DNA from: Streptomyces endophytica | GTDB taxonomy: Bacteria; Actinomycetota; Actinomycetes; Streptomycetales; Streptomycetaceae | Reading direction: 5' to 3' | Assembly: GCF_026153355.1 (NCBI RefSeq) | Contig: NZ_CP110636.1 | Location: 930,001-994,000 of the forward strand | DNA length: 64,000 bases | Part shown: one piece after another, positions 45,733 to 57,700 of the stretch | Layout: each line of letters starts with the position of its first letter | How positions within the stretch are numbered: the stretch's first letter is position 1 | The notes under the pieces: model-generated | The model's input: the letters and a program-made list of their open reading frames with translations, nothing else | Database searches by the model: none | What the model was told of the DNA's origin: nothing | Translations under genes and position numbers: made by a program

Positions 45733-45769
45733 GGCCGGGGCCCCGCACCCTCGGTGCGGGGCCCCGGCC
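45733..45769. terminator. Bidirectional terminator before pckA stop
   Basis: A perfect 17-bp GC stem (45733-45749 and 45753-45769) with a 3-base loop lies between the small hypothetical gene and the convergent pckA stop at 45801. Confidence 0.85.
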
Positions 45770-45800
45770 GGATGCCCGGCGGCAGCGGCAGCGGCGGCGG

Positions 45801-47630
45801 TCAGCCGAGGCGCTGCACCAACGCGCGGTACTCGTCCCACAGTTCCTTCGGCGTGTGGTCACCGAAGGTGTTGAGGTGCTCGGGAACCAGCGCCGCCTCC
45901 TCGCGCCACACGTCCTTGTCGACGGTGAGCAGGAAGTCGAGGTCGCTGTCGCTGAGGTCGAGCCCCTCGGTGTCCAGCGAACCCTTGGCGGGCAGCACGC
46001 CGATGGGGGTCTCCACGCCCTCGGCCTTGCCGTCCAGCCGCTCGACGATCCACTTGAGCACCCGGCTGTTCTCGCCGAAGCCCGGCCACACGAAGCGGCC
46101 CGCGTCGTCCTTGCGGAACCAGTTGACGTAGTAGATCTTCGGCAGCTTGGACTGGTCCTTGTCCTTGGCCACGTCGACCCAGTGGGCCATGTAGTCGCCC
46201 ATGTTGTAGCCGCAGAACGGCAGCATGGCGAACGGGTCGCGGCGCAGCTCGCCGACCTTGCCCTCGGCCGCGGCGGTCTTCTCCGACGCCACGTTCGCGC
46301 CGAGGAAGACGCCGTGCTGCCAGCTCAGCGACTCGGTCACCAGCGGTACGGCGCTGGCCCGGCGGCCACCGAAGAGGATCGCCGAGATCGGCACGCCCCG
46401 CGGGTCCTCCCACTCGGGCGCGATGATCGGGCACTGGCCGGCCGGGACGGTGAACCGGGCGTTGGGGTGCGCGGCCGGCGTCCCGGACTCGGGGGTCCAG
46501 TCGTTGCCCTTCCAGTCCGTGAGGTGCTCGGGCTGCTCCTGGGTCATGCCCTCCCACCACACGTCGCCGTCGTCCGTCAGCGCGACGTTGGTGAAGACGG
46601 AGTTGCCCCACAGGGTCTTCATGGCGTTGGCGTTGGTGTGTTCGCCGGTACCGGGCGCGACGCCGAAGAAGCCGGCCTCGGGGTTGATCGCGTAGAGGCG
46701 GCCGTCCTCACCGAAGCGCATCCAGGCGATGTCGTCGCCGATGGTCTCGACCGTCCAGCCGGAGATCGTGGGCTCCAGCATGGCGAGGTTGGTCTTGCCG
46801 CAGGCGGACGGGAAGGCGGCGGCCACGTACTTCGACTCGCCCTGCGGCGGGGTGAGCTTGAGGATCAGCATGTGCTCGGCCAGCCAGCCCTCGTCACGGG
46901 CCATCACCGACGCGATGCGCAGCGCGTAGCACTTCTTGCCGAGCAGGGCGTTGCCGCCGTAGCCGGAGCCGTAGGACCAGATCTCGCGGTCCTCGGGGAA
47001 GTGCGAGATGTACTTGGTGGAGTTGCACGGCCACGGAACGTCGGCCTCGCCCTCCGCCAGCGGGGCGCCGAGGGTGTGCACCGCCTTGACGAAGAAGCCG
47101 TCCTCACCGAGTTCCTCGAGGACCGGCTGCCCCATGCGCGTCATGGTGCGCATGGAGACCGCGACGTACGCGGAGTCGGTGATCTCCACGCCGAGGGCGG
47201 ACAGCGGCGAACCCAGCGGGCCCATGCAGAACGGAACGACGTACATCGTCCGCCCCTTCATCGCGCCGCGGAAGATGCCGCCCTCGCCGCCCACGCCGGT
47301 GAAGATCTCCCGCATCTCGGCGGGGGCCTTCCAGTGGTTGGTCGGGCCGGCGTCCGCCTCCTTCTCGGAGCAGATGAAGGTGCGGTCCTCGACGCGGGCC
47401 ACGTCCGAGGGGTCGGAAGCGGCGTAGTACGAGTTGGGGCGCTTGATCGGGTCGAGCTTCTTGAACGTCCCCTTGGCGACGAGCTCCTCGGCGAGCCGCT
47501 CGTACTCGGCCTCGGAGCCGTCGCACCAGACGACCCGGTCGGGCTGGGTGATCGCTGCAATTTCGTCGACCCAGGCAATGAGGCCCTGGTGACGGGTCGG
47601 GACGGTGGGAGCCGCGTTGTCGCGCGCCAC
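45801..47630 (-). CDS. pckA: Phosphoenolpyruvate carboxykinase (GTP)
   Basis: The 609-residue enzyme converts oxaloacetate + GTP to PEP + CO2 + GDP, for gluconeogenesis. It has [77 protein letters not shown], the kinase P-loop [26 protein letters not shown] and the flexible lid region. GTG 47630 follows TAGGAGCGATC. The frame is intact throughout its 1.8 kb, unlike many nearby genes. Confidence 0.97.
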   Translation of the reverse strand: MARDNAAPTVPTRHQGLIAWVDEIAAITQPDRVVWCDGSEAEYERLAEELVAKGTFKKLDPIKRPNSYYAASDPSDVARVEDRTFICSEKEADAGPTNHWKAPAEMREIFTGVGGEGGIFRGAMKGRTMYVVPFCMGPLGSPLSALGVEITDSAYVAVSMRTMTRMGQPVLEELGEDGFFVKAVHTLGAPLAEGEADVPWPCNSTKYISHFPEDREIWSYGSGYGGNALLGKKCYALRIASVMARDEGWLAEHMLILKLTPPQGESKYVAAAFPSACGKTNLAMLEPTISGWTVETIGDDIAWMRFGEDGRLYAINPEAGFFGVAPGTGEHTNANAMKTLWGNSVFTNVALTDDGDVWWEGMTQEQPEHLTDWKGNDWTPESGTPAAHPNARFTVPAGQCPIIAPEWEDPRGVPISAILFGGRRASAVPLVTESLSWQHGVFLGANVASEKTAAAEGKVGELRRDPFAMLPFCGYNMGDYMAHWVDVAKDKDQSKLPKIYYVNWFRKDDAGRFVWPGFGENSRVLKWIVERLDGKAEGVETPIGVLPAKGSLDTEGLDLSDSDLDFLLTVDKDVWREEAALVPEHLNTFGDHTPKELWDEYRALVQRLG

Positions 47631-47868
47631 GATCGCTCCTAGATGAGGGTGTGGACGGATATATGCCCGGTGTGCCGGGAAAATCCGCTTCTTTTGGTTG
47701 TTGCCCCTTGGGGGCCGCGACCCGGATGCTTCGTGACCGCTCATCCGGTGCCGTCCGCACTCATTTGATCATCCGACCCGAATACCGATCTGTCCAGAGG
47801 GCGCCTTCGTGACCGTCACCACTCGTGGACGAACCGGTAACCTACGGTCGCGTAGCTAGCATTGCGCC

Positions 47869-48585
47869 ATGACTTCCGCGCCCGACGCCGCCGAGAACCG
47901 GCCCGCCACCGCGTCCCCCGCGATCGCGGCGGTCGCCGCCGCCACCGCGCCGCTCAAACCCAAACTCCGCGGCTGGCTGCATGCCGGGATGTTCCCCGCC
48001 GCCCTGCTCTCCGGGGTGTTCCTCACCGCCTTCGCCGACAGTCCCCGGGGCCGCCTGGCCTGCGCCATCTACACCCTGACCGCCTGCCTGCTGTTCGGCG
48101 TCAGCGCCCTTTACCACCGCGGCAATTGGGGCCCGCGCGCGGACCGCGTACTGCGCCGCCTCGATCACGCCAACATCTTCCTGATCATCGCCGGCACCTA
48201 CACCCCCTTCACCATGCTGCTCGTGCCCGGATCACGCGGGCAGGTACTCCTCTGGGCGATCTGGGCGGCCGCGCTCGCCGGAATCGCCTTCCGCGTCTTC
48301 TGGGTCGGCGCGCCCCGCTGGCTCTACACCCCCTGCTACCTCGCCATGGGCTGGGCCGCCGTCTTCTTCCTCCCCGACTTCCTGCGCACCGGCGGGATCG
48401 CCGTCCTCGTGCTCGTCGTCGTCGGCGGTCTGCTCTACAGCGCCGGCGGCGTCATCTACGGCATCAAGCGCCCCAACCCCTCCCCCCGCTGGTTCGGCTT
48501 CCACGAGGTCTTCCACTCCTTCACGCTCGCCGCCTTCGTCGTCCACTACGTCGGCATCTCGCTGGTGGCCTACACGCACGCCTGA
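47869..48585 (+). CDS. Hemolysin III / TrhA family membrane protein
   Basis: This 238-residue, seven-helix PAQR-family protein has conserved zinc-site residues: Ser/His in FGVSALYHRGNWG, HANIFLIIAGTYTPF and the final FHEVFHSFTLAAFVVHY. TrhA proteins regulate membrane energetics or lipid homeostasis. ATG 47869. Divergent from pckA by 238 bp; followed by a palindrome and a TetR gene on the same strand. Confidence 0.92.
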   Translation: MTSAPDAAENRPATASPAIAAVAAATAPLKPKLRGWLHAGMFPAALLSGVFLTAFADSPRGRLACAIYTLTACLLFGVSALYHRGNWGPRADRVLRRLDHANIFLIIAGTYTPFTMLLVPGSRGQVLLWAIWAAALAGIAFRVFWVGAPRWLYTPCYLAMGWAAVFFLPDFLRTGGIAVLVLVVVGGLLYSAGGVIYGIKRPNPSPRWFGFHEVFHSFTLAAFVVHYVGISLVAYTHA

Positions 48586-48658
48586 GATCACGCCTGAGAT
48601 ACCGGATCCCCAACGCAGCACCGGCATTTCACGGAGCTCACCCTCCCCACTTTTCACG

Positions 48659-48685
48659 CTCTGTGAATCATCCTGCTTCACAGAG
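48659..48685. promoter_or_regulatory. Inverted repeat, probable TetR operator
   Basis: CTCTGTGAA-N9-TTCACAGAG is a perfect 9-bp-arm inverted repeat about 100 bp ahead of the TetR start. Its size and spacing suit a TetR dimer. Autoregulation is the simplest reading. Confidence 0.6.
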
Positions 48686-48781
48686 TGACAGACACCACTG
48701 ACAACGGCGGCGGCCCGGCCGGTTCGCGGGCCCGGACGCGACCGTGGCCCGCCGGACGACCGGTGCCCGAGAATGCTGTGC

Positions 48782-49450
48782 ATGGTCTCCGCACGCACCT
48801 CCGCCACCCGCACCGGAACGCCGAAGCCCGGGCTGCGGGAACGGAAGAAGGTCAAGACCCGGCAGGCGATCCGGCGGGCCGCGTACCGGCTCTTCGCGGA
48901 GCGGGGCTACGACGCGACCCCCGTGGACCGGATCGCCGAGGCCGCCGACGTCTCGCCGAGCACGGTCTTCCGCTACTTCCCCACCAAGGAAGACCTCGTG
49001 CTCACCGACGAGTACGACACCGTGCTGGCCACCGGACTGCGGTCCCGGCCCGCCGACGAGCCGATCGTCGAGTCGGTCCGCCGGGTCACCGTCGAGGCCC
49101 TGCACGGCCTGTCCCCGGAGGACCGCACCGACCTCGTCCAGCGCATCCGGCTGGTCCGCGAAGTGCCCGCGATCCGCGGCCGCACGGCGGAGAACACCGC
49201 CCGGAACACCGCCACGATCTGCGCCGTGCTGGCCGAGCGCACCGGGCGCCCGGCCGACGACCTGGAGCTACGGGTCGTCAGCGCGGCCGTCCTGGCCGCC
49301 CTCCAGGAGGCGATGCTGGCCTGGGTGGCGGGGGCCGGGGCACCCGGGGAAGGCGGGACGCCCGGGGAGGACCGGACGCCCGGTCTGGAGGAGCTGGTCC
49401 GGCTGACCCACCAGACGATGGACGTGCTGGCGCGCGGGCTCACGCCGTAG
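48782..49450 (+). CDS. TetR/AcrR family regulator
   Basis: The 222-residue protein has the HTH GLRERKKVKTRQAIRRAAYRLFAERGYDATPVDRIAEAADVSPSTVFRYFPTKEDLVLTDEYD, followed by a helical C-terminal domain (MftR/TetR_C-like, LVREVPAIRGRTAENTARNTATICAVLAERTGR). ATG 48782 or the ATG three codons earlier (48773) may be the start; no strong ribosome-binding site decides. Its end overlaps the convergent MerR gene by 11 bp. The target is unknown. Confidence 0.88.
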   Translation: MVSARTSATRTGTPKPGLRERKKVKTRQAIRRAAYRLFAERGYDATPVDRIAEAADVSPSTVFRYFPTKEDLVLTDEYDTVLATGLRSRPADEPIVESVRRVTVEALHGLSPEDRTDLVQRIRLVREVPAIRGRTAENTARNTATICAVLAERTGRPADDLELRVVSAAVLAALQEAMLAWVAGAGAPGEGGTPGEDRTPGLEELVRLTHQTMDVLARGLTP

Positions 49451-49868
49451 CGGCGGGGGCCTCCGGGGGCGGCGCGGCGCCCGGACCGTCCGCCGGCTCG
49501 CCCAGGCGTGCCGCGAGCCGCGCCCGTAGTTGGGAGAGCCGCTCGATGCGGTCGTCCAGGTCCGCGAGCCGGCGCCGGGCCACCGCTTCCGCCGTCGAAC
49601 ACCGCTCCGCGCGCGGGTCCTTGGGGATCAGCGCGGGCACGCCCTCGGGCGGCATGGTGCGCAGCAGGTGCGCGAAGGCCCGTACGTCGCCCACCGTCAG
49701 TCCGGCCTCGCGCAGTTCGCGGACCGCCCGGAGCCGGCGGATGTCCTCGGCGTCGTAGACCCGGTGCCCGGAAGGGGTCCTCCGGGCCGTCACCAGGCCC
49801 TGCTGTTCGTAGTAGCGCAGCGCCCTTGGTGTCATCCCCGCGGCCGCCGCGGCGTCCCCGATCCGCAT
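49440..49868 (-). CDS. MerR family transcriptional regulator
   Basis: The 142-residue protein starts MRIGDAAAAAGMTPRALRYYEQQGLVTARRTPSGHRVYDAEDIRRLRAVRELREAGLTVGDVRAFAHLL, the MerR winged helix. A dimerisation coiled coil follows (RRLADLDDRIERLSQLRARLAARL). It has a single Cys, so metal sensing is unlikely. ATG 49868 follows GGGAGG. A MerR-type promoter is found at 52421-52452 ahead of the oxidoreductase gene on the same strand, a likely target. Confidence 0.9.
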   Translation of the reverse strand: MRIGDAAAAAGMTPRALRYYEQQGLVTARRTPSGHRVYDAEDIRRLRAVRELREAGLTVGDVRAFAHLLRTMPPEGVPALIPKDPRAERCSTAEAVARRRLADLDDRIERLSQLRARLAARLGEPADGPGAAPPPEAPAATA

Positions 49869-49957
49869 CGGCGCCTCCCGTGGCGGGACGGCCCGCTGCC
49901 CCTCGCCCGGCGGGTTCCCCCGGTTCTCCGCTCCCTCGCGGTCCCCCGTCCTGTCGT

Positions 49958-51321
49958 TCAGCGCCCGCTCGCCCCCTCGCCACCCGCCCCGTTCAGGATG
50001 CGTTCGATGCCGGTCGCCGCCTCCAGCAGGGCCTCGTCCGCGCCCTCGATGGCGACGAGTTGGAGCCCCAGCGGCAGCCCGTCGGCGGCCCGTCCGGCAG
50101 GCAGGCTGAGGGACGGCAGACCGGCGTTGCTCCAGGGCAGGCACATGATCGAGGTGCCGGTGGTGGTGAGGTCGGCGGGGGCCGGGCCGGTGGCCGCCGG
50201 GGCGAGCCACAGGTCGATGCCGGCCCCGGCCGACGCGGCGGCGAGCCGTGTGCGGAACGCGGCCCGGCGCGTCCGGGCCGCTTCGTAGGCGGCGTCCCCG
50301 ATCGCCTGTCCCTGCCGGATGGCCGCCGTGGTCTGCTCGCGGTAGCGGTCGCCGAAGCGCGCGAACCAGTCGGCGTGGGCCCGCGCGACCTCGTAGCGGT
50401 TCATCGTGAACAACTGCTCCACCACCGCGTCGAAATCGTCCATCACCGGGACCTCGCGGACCTCGTACCCGGCGGCGCCCAACAGCTCGCGCTGCTCCTT
50501 GAAGGCGCGCAGCGCCTCCTCGCCGGCGCGCTCCAGATAGGGACCCACCGGCACGCCCAGCACCGGGCGCGAGGGCCGGCCCGGGACCCGCTCCGGACGC
50601 TCCGGGCCGCCGCGCCCGCCGCGCCAGCCGTCGAGCAGCACCGAGGCGGCCAGCGCGACGCCCGCCACGTCCGTGGCGTACCACCCCAGGGTGTCGAAGC
50701 TGAGGGCGTTGGGGATCACGCCGTCGAGCGGTATCCGCCCGTACGTGGGCTTGAAGCCGACCACGCCGCAGTAGGCGGCGGGCCGGATCATCGAGCCGAC
50801 GGTCTGCGTCCCGAGGGCCAGCGGCACCATGCCGGCGGCGACCGCGGCCGCCGAACCGCTGCTGGAACCCCGGGCGTATGGGCGGGGTGGTGCGGGTTGC
50901 GGGTCGGGCCGGGGGCCGTGACGGCGAACTCCGCGGTGACGGTCTTGCCCGCCACCAGGGCGCCGGCCGCGCGCAGCCGGTCCACCACGACGGCCTGCGC
51001 ACCGGCCAGCGCCTCGGGCGGCAGGGCCGATCCGGCGCGGGTGGGCAGGCCGTCCACCCGCACGATGTCCTTGATGCCGACCGGTACGCCGTAGAGCGCG
51101 GGCCGCCCGGCGGGGCCCGGCGGACCGGCCGCCGCCAGCTCCCGCGCCGCCTCCAGGAGCCGCGTACGCCGCCCGTCCTCGGGCACGAACGCCCGCACCC
51201 GCGGATCGACGGCGTCGATGCGGTCGCAGGTGCGCCGCACCGCGTCGACGGGGTCGTCCGCGCCGGACCGCAGCGCCGCGGCCTCCTGGACAAGGGGCCG
51301 GTGCCCCAGCAAGGTCGTCAC
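49958..51321 (-). CDS. Amidase (amidase-signature family, frameshifted)
   Basis: Amidase-signature hydrolase with catalytic Lys in [17 protein letters not shown], the Gly/Ser-rich stretch [50 protein letters not shown] and C-terminal [24 protein letters not shown]. At 50868-50872 a G run is one short, splitting the gene right at the signature ([10 protein letters not shown] then SSSGS); corrected length is about 454 residues. Substrate unknown. It sits between the MerR gene (90 bp) and the oxidoreductase (86 bp), all on one strand. Confidence 0.87.
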
Positions 51322-51406
51322 GCCTGCAGGCTACAACCGCCCCCTGACAACGGCCGGTTGGGCGACGACCACGGCCATCGTCCGCACCCGGACCGCTACC
51401 CCCGCC

Positions 51407-52414
51407 TCACAACTCCACGACGACCGCGCCCAGATGGCGGCCCTCGGTGAGCTCGCGCAGCGCCCGGGGCGCCTGTTCGAGGCCCTGCAGCCGGGCGTGC
51501 GGGAAGGTGAGGGTGCCGTCCCGGAGGCCCGCGGCGAACCGCCGGTTCCACTGGGGGATCAGGTCCAGGTGCTTGTAGAGGGCGATGCCGCGCAGGGTGA
51601 TGCTCCGGATGAGCAGCGAGAGGCTGTCGACCGCCACCTTGGCGGTCGTGCCGTCCGGGGAGAGCTGGCTGGCCAGGGCGCCCACGATGGCGACCCGGGC
51701 GTCGCGGTTGGCGAGGGCGAGGGCGGCCTCCAGCTGCTCGCCGCCGACGTTGTCGAAGACCGCGTCGATGCCGTCCGGGGCCGCCTCGCGCAGCTGCTCC
51801 TCGATGGGGCCGGCGCCGCGGATGACCACCGCGTCATAGCCCAGTTCCTTGATCAGGCGGTCGGCCTTCTGCTGTGACCCGGTGCTGCCGATGACCCGGG
51901 CCGCGCCGAACTGGCGGGCGACCTGGCCGGCCAGGGTGCCCACGCCGCCGGCCGCGCCGGTGACGAACACCGTGTCGCCGGGGCGTACTTCGGCGCCGCG
52001 CTCGATGCCCATCAGGGCGGTGGCGCCCTGGGAGAGGTACGCGGCGGGGTCGGGCATCAGGTCCGGATCGAGGCGGGTGGCCGCGTCGGCATCGAGCAGC
52101 GCGTACTCACGCCAGCCGAGTTGGTGTTCCACCAGGTCACCGGGGTTGAGGTCGGTACCGGGGGCGGCCACGACCTCGCCGATCGCATGGCCGTGCAGCG
52201 GCGCCCCGACCTCGTAGGAGGGGATGGGCACGTCGTTGTGCTCGTCCATCAGGCTGCGCATCACGGCGCCGAGGCCCATGTGGGTGTTGCGGACCAGCAC
52301 CTGGCCGGGCCCGGGTTCGGGGACCGGGACCTCCACGATCTCGAAGAGGTCATCGGTGACCGGCCCCGTGGGACGGGCGGCCAGGCGGACTTCGCGGTAT
52401 GTGCGGTTCGTCAT
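51407..52414 (-). CDS. NADP-dependent oxidoreductase (quinone oxidoreductase/leukotriene B4 dehydrogenase-like MDR)
   Basis: This 335-residue zinc-free medium-chain reductase has a GroES-like N-terminal domain (PEPGPGQVLVRNTHMGLGAVMRSLMDE) and a Rossmann domain (GDTVFVTGAAGGVGTLAGQVARQFGAARVIGSTGSQQKADRL, DAVFDNVGGEQLEAALALAN). It probably reduces enones or quinones with NADPH. The ATG at 52414 is preceded by a MerR-type promoter so close that the transcript should be leaderless. Confidence 0.9.
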   Translation of the reverse strand: MTNRTYREVRLAARPTGPVTDDLFEIVEVPVPEPGPGQVLVRNTHMGLGAVMRSLMDEHNDVPIPSYEVGAPLHGHAIGEVVAAPGTDLNPGDLVEHQLGWREYALLDADAATRLDPDLMPDPAAYLSQGATALMGIERGAEVRPGDTVFVTGAAGGVGTLAGQVARQFGAARVIGSTGSQQKADRLIKELGYDAVVIRGAGPIEEQLREAAPDGIDAVFDNVGGEQLEAALALANRDARVAIVGALASQLSPDGTTAKVAVDSLSLLIRSITLRGIALYKHLDLIPQWNRRFAAGLRDGTLTFPHARLQGLEQAPRALRELTEGRHLGAVVVEL

Positions 52415-52420
52415 GACCCG

Positions 52421-52452
52421 AGGCTAAAACTTGACGCGCACGTCAAGGTCAA
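52421..52452 (-). promoter_or_regulatory. MerR-type promoter with palindromic 20-bp spacer
   Basis: On the minus strand, -35 TTGACC and -10 TAGCCT are separated by 20 bp. The spacer region carries the near-perfect dyad CTTGACGTGCGCGTCAAG (7-bp arms, plus-strand 52430-52447). An over-long spacer with a central dyad is the hallmark of MerR activation by DNA twisting. The -10 ends 6 bp before the ATG of the oxidoreductase. Confidence 0.7.
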
Positions 52453-52550
52453 ACCGGTCATTGGTCCTAGGACTTGGGACGGTGTTTCCAGGGGCGTGCG
52501 CCGAACGACCCGGCCCCGGGGCCGCCCCTGGGAGGCCCCGGTCCCTGCCG

Positions 52551-54596
<2,046 letters not shown>

Positions 54597-54644
54597 GGGT
54601 CCATCCTCTCCCACCGAGGCCCGCCGTGACGGGAGCGGAGGGAG

Positions 54645-54653
54645 TTATCCACA
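54645..54653 (+). other. Isolated DnaA-box-like sequence
   Basis: TTATCCACA is an exact DnaA 9-mer in the 145-bp divergent region between the DUF255 gene and the STAND NTPase gene. Together with the copy at 30179 it is one of two such sites noticed. A single box is not an origin; it may titrate DnaA or regulate a neighbour. Confidence 0.3.
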
Positions 54654-54741
54654 AGCCTGCCGGAATCCGCGCGGAGGCGGAACACTGTGCGTACGGCGAA
54701 GATCGACGCCGGAGACTGCGGTAACTGCGGAGGGGGACGTC

Positions 54742-57700
54742 ATGCCGGTCTCACTGGCTGCGCTGCGCGAGGACCATCGTGCGGACGCGGAGGCCCTGTT
54801 GACCAGGGCCGTCGAGGAGGAGGTGCGCCGCTCGGGCGGGCGGCTGGACGGGGCGGCGCTGCTCGGCAGAGCGCGGGCGGCGCTGGACGGGCTGGCGGAC
54901 AGCGCCGCCGAGGAGTACACCGCCTACGTCCGGGCGCTGGACGAGGCGGCCGCCGGCCGGCCGTCGCTGGGGCGGCGGCTGGCGCCGAAGGAGCTGGGCA
55001 CGCCCGCGGTCGCGACCGGCGTCGCGGCGGTGGCGGCGTTCGGCACGGACCTCGCGTACGGCTCGGGCGGCGGCGCGGCGCTGGGGGTCGGGGCCGCGGT
55101 GCTGGTGGCGGGCGCGGCGGCGACGGTCGTGAAGCTGACCGCGGGCCACTGGCCGGCCGCGCACCGTGAGGCGGGGCGGCGGGGGCAGCCCGGCGGTGCG
55201 GAGCAGCTGCGGCTGCAGTGGCTGACGGCACTGGAGGTGCGGGGCATCCGGCCGTTCCTGGACCAGCAGCGGATGCTGACGGCGGCGGCCCGGAGCGGCG
55301 GCGCGAAGGACGGCGCGACGACCACGAAGACCACCCGGGGGCCGCAGCTGCGCGGCGCCGACCGGAGCGCGGCGGCCCGGCAGCGGTCCGTACTGGAGCA
55401 CTCCTTCTCCCAACTGCCGCAGGCCGACGGCCCGTTCGCCGGCCGGCGGGCCGAGCTGGCCCGGATCGCGCAGTGGGTGCAGGCGGCCCGCGCGTCCACG
55501 GAGACCCGGCCGACGGTGGTGGTGCTGCACGGCGAGCCGGGATCGGGGCGTACGGCGCTGGCGGTGCGGGCCACCCATCAGCTGCGCGACCAGTTCCGCG
55601 GCGCCTGTGTGGTGGACCTGCGCGGCGACACCCCGGGCGAGGTGCCACTGCCGACCCGGGACGCGCTGCTGCATCTGCTCAACCGACTCGGCGCGCCCCG
55701 CGAGCAGCTGCTGTTCCGCGAGCGCCCCTCCCAGGAGCAGCACGTCAAGCGGCTCACCGAGCTGTACCACCAGCATCTGACGGGCCTGCCGGTGACGGTC
55801 CTGCTGGACGACGCCGCGGACCCGGAGCAGGTGCGCACGCTGGTGCCCGAGCGGTCCGACAGCCTGGTGCTGGTGACGTCCCGGGAGCCGTTGAAGCTTC
55901 CCGAGGACCTGGAGGCGTGGGTGCACCACCTGCCGGTGGGGCCGCTGGACGCCGCGGGCACCGAGGAGCTGCTGCGCGCCGCCGCGGCGGCCGGCGAGGG
56001 GACCGCGGGCGGTGCGGGCGGGCGGGAGTCCCGGCCCCGGCCGGCGGACGCCCCGGCGGAGCCGTACGACGCCCGGGCGCTCGACGAGATCTCCGGGCTG
56101 TGCGGAGGCCTGCCGCTGGCGCTGCGGGTGGTGGGTTCCTCGCTCGGCGCGCGCACCCCCGCCGAGCTGGCCACCGCGCTGGCGGCCGGTCCCCCGGCCC
56201 CGCCGGTGGACCAGGCGCTGGCCCTGGGCTACGCCGACCGCCCCGAGCCGGCCCGGCGGCTGCTGCGCCGGCTGGCGCTGGTGGGCCGGGCCAGCCTGGG
56301 GGCGGCGGCCGCCGCGGCGCTGCTCGGCGTCGAGACCTCCGAGGCCGAACGGCAGCTGACGGCCCTGGCCCGGGCCGGCCTCATCGAGCACGTCCGCGGC
56401 GAGCGCTACCGCCTGCACTCCCTGGTGCACGCCTTCGCGCACGCCCGGCTGGTGGACGAGGAGGAGCCCGGGGAGCGCGGCGCGGCCCAGGAGCGGCTGA
56501 TCCGCGGCTATGCGGAGCTCGCCGACTCGGTCATCCGGCTGGTCGACGGCCGTACCTCGACCCGCGCCGACCGCTTCGGTTCGCACGGCTTCACGTCCCT
56601 GGACGCGGCCCTGCAGTGGCTGGACGACGAGTCCAGCTTCATCACGGCCGCGCTGCGCCACGCCGACCAGGACGTCGACCAGGCCACGGTCTCGCACCTG
56701 CTGGGCGCGCTGGCCGACTACTGCCTGCTGCGCGGTGACCTCTACCGCCTCGGGGAGCTGAGCGAGCTCACCCGGGCCGTCGGCCAGGGGCTGCTGGTCC
56801 GCTCGGTGCAGTGGCGCACGGGTGTGGCGGCCCGGCAGCTCGGCGAGCTGGACAAGGCGCGGACGACCCTGTCGTCGGTGGTGGATCTCTACTTCGAGGC
56901 GCAGCATCCGGCGGGCGCCGCGCGGGCGTTGCGCGATCTGGGCATCACCCTCCAGCAGCAGGGCAACCTCCAGGAGGCCGCGGTCAAGCTCCGGGAGGCG
57001 CTGGAGCTGCAGTCCGGCCCGGACATGCACGGCGACCGCGCCTGGACGCTGCACGCCCTGGCGGCCGTGGAGCGGGACCGGGCGCAGCTCGCCGAGGCCC
57101 TCGCCATGCTGCGGGAGTCCCTGGAGCTGCACGAGGAGAGCGAGAGCGTGCACGGCCAGGCGTGGGCGCACTTCCAGCTCGGCCAGGTGTATCTGCGGAC
57201 GGGCGAGGTGCCGCGGGCCGAGCAGGCGCTGCACGCGGCGCTGGAGCTGTACGGCCGTACCCAGGACGAGCGCGGCGCGGCCTGGGCGATGACCCAGCTG
57301 GCCCGGGCCCGGCTGGTGGCCGGCGAGCCGGGGCCGGCGGCCGACCGGCTGCGGCAGGCGCTGCCGCTGCACCGCCAGCACGAGGACCCCCGTGGTGAGG
57401 CGTGGACGATGTACTACCTCGGGCAGGCCTTGGAGGAGCGCGGCGAACGGGACGCGGCACTGCGGCAATTGGAGCGCTCGCGGACGATGTTCAGCCGGAT
57501 GCAGGACGGCTACGGCCTGGCCTGCGCCCGGCACCACTCCGGGCGGGTCACCCGCGATCTGCGGGCCGAGCAGACCGGTTCGCTGCGCAACAGCGGCTTC
57601 GCCCGGCAGCTGCTGCAGGACGCCCGCAAGGACTTCGCGCGGATCGGGGTGCCGCACGGTGAGGCGTGGTCCTGCCTGGAGCTGGTGATCATCGACGCCG

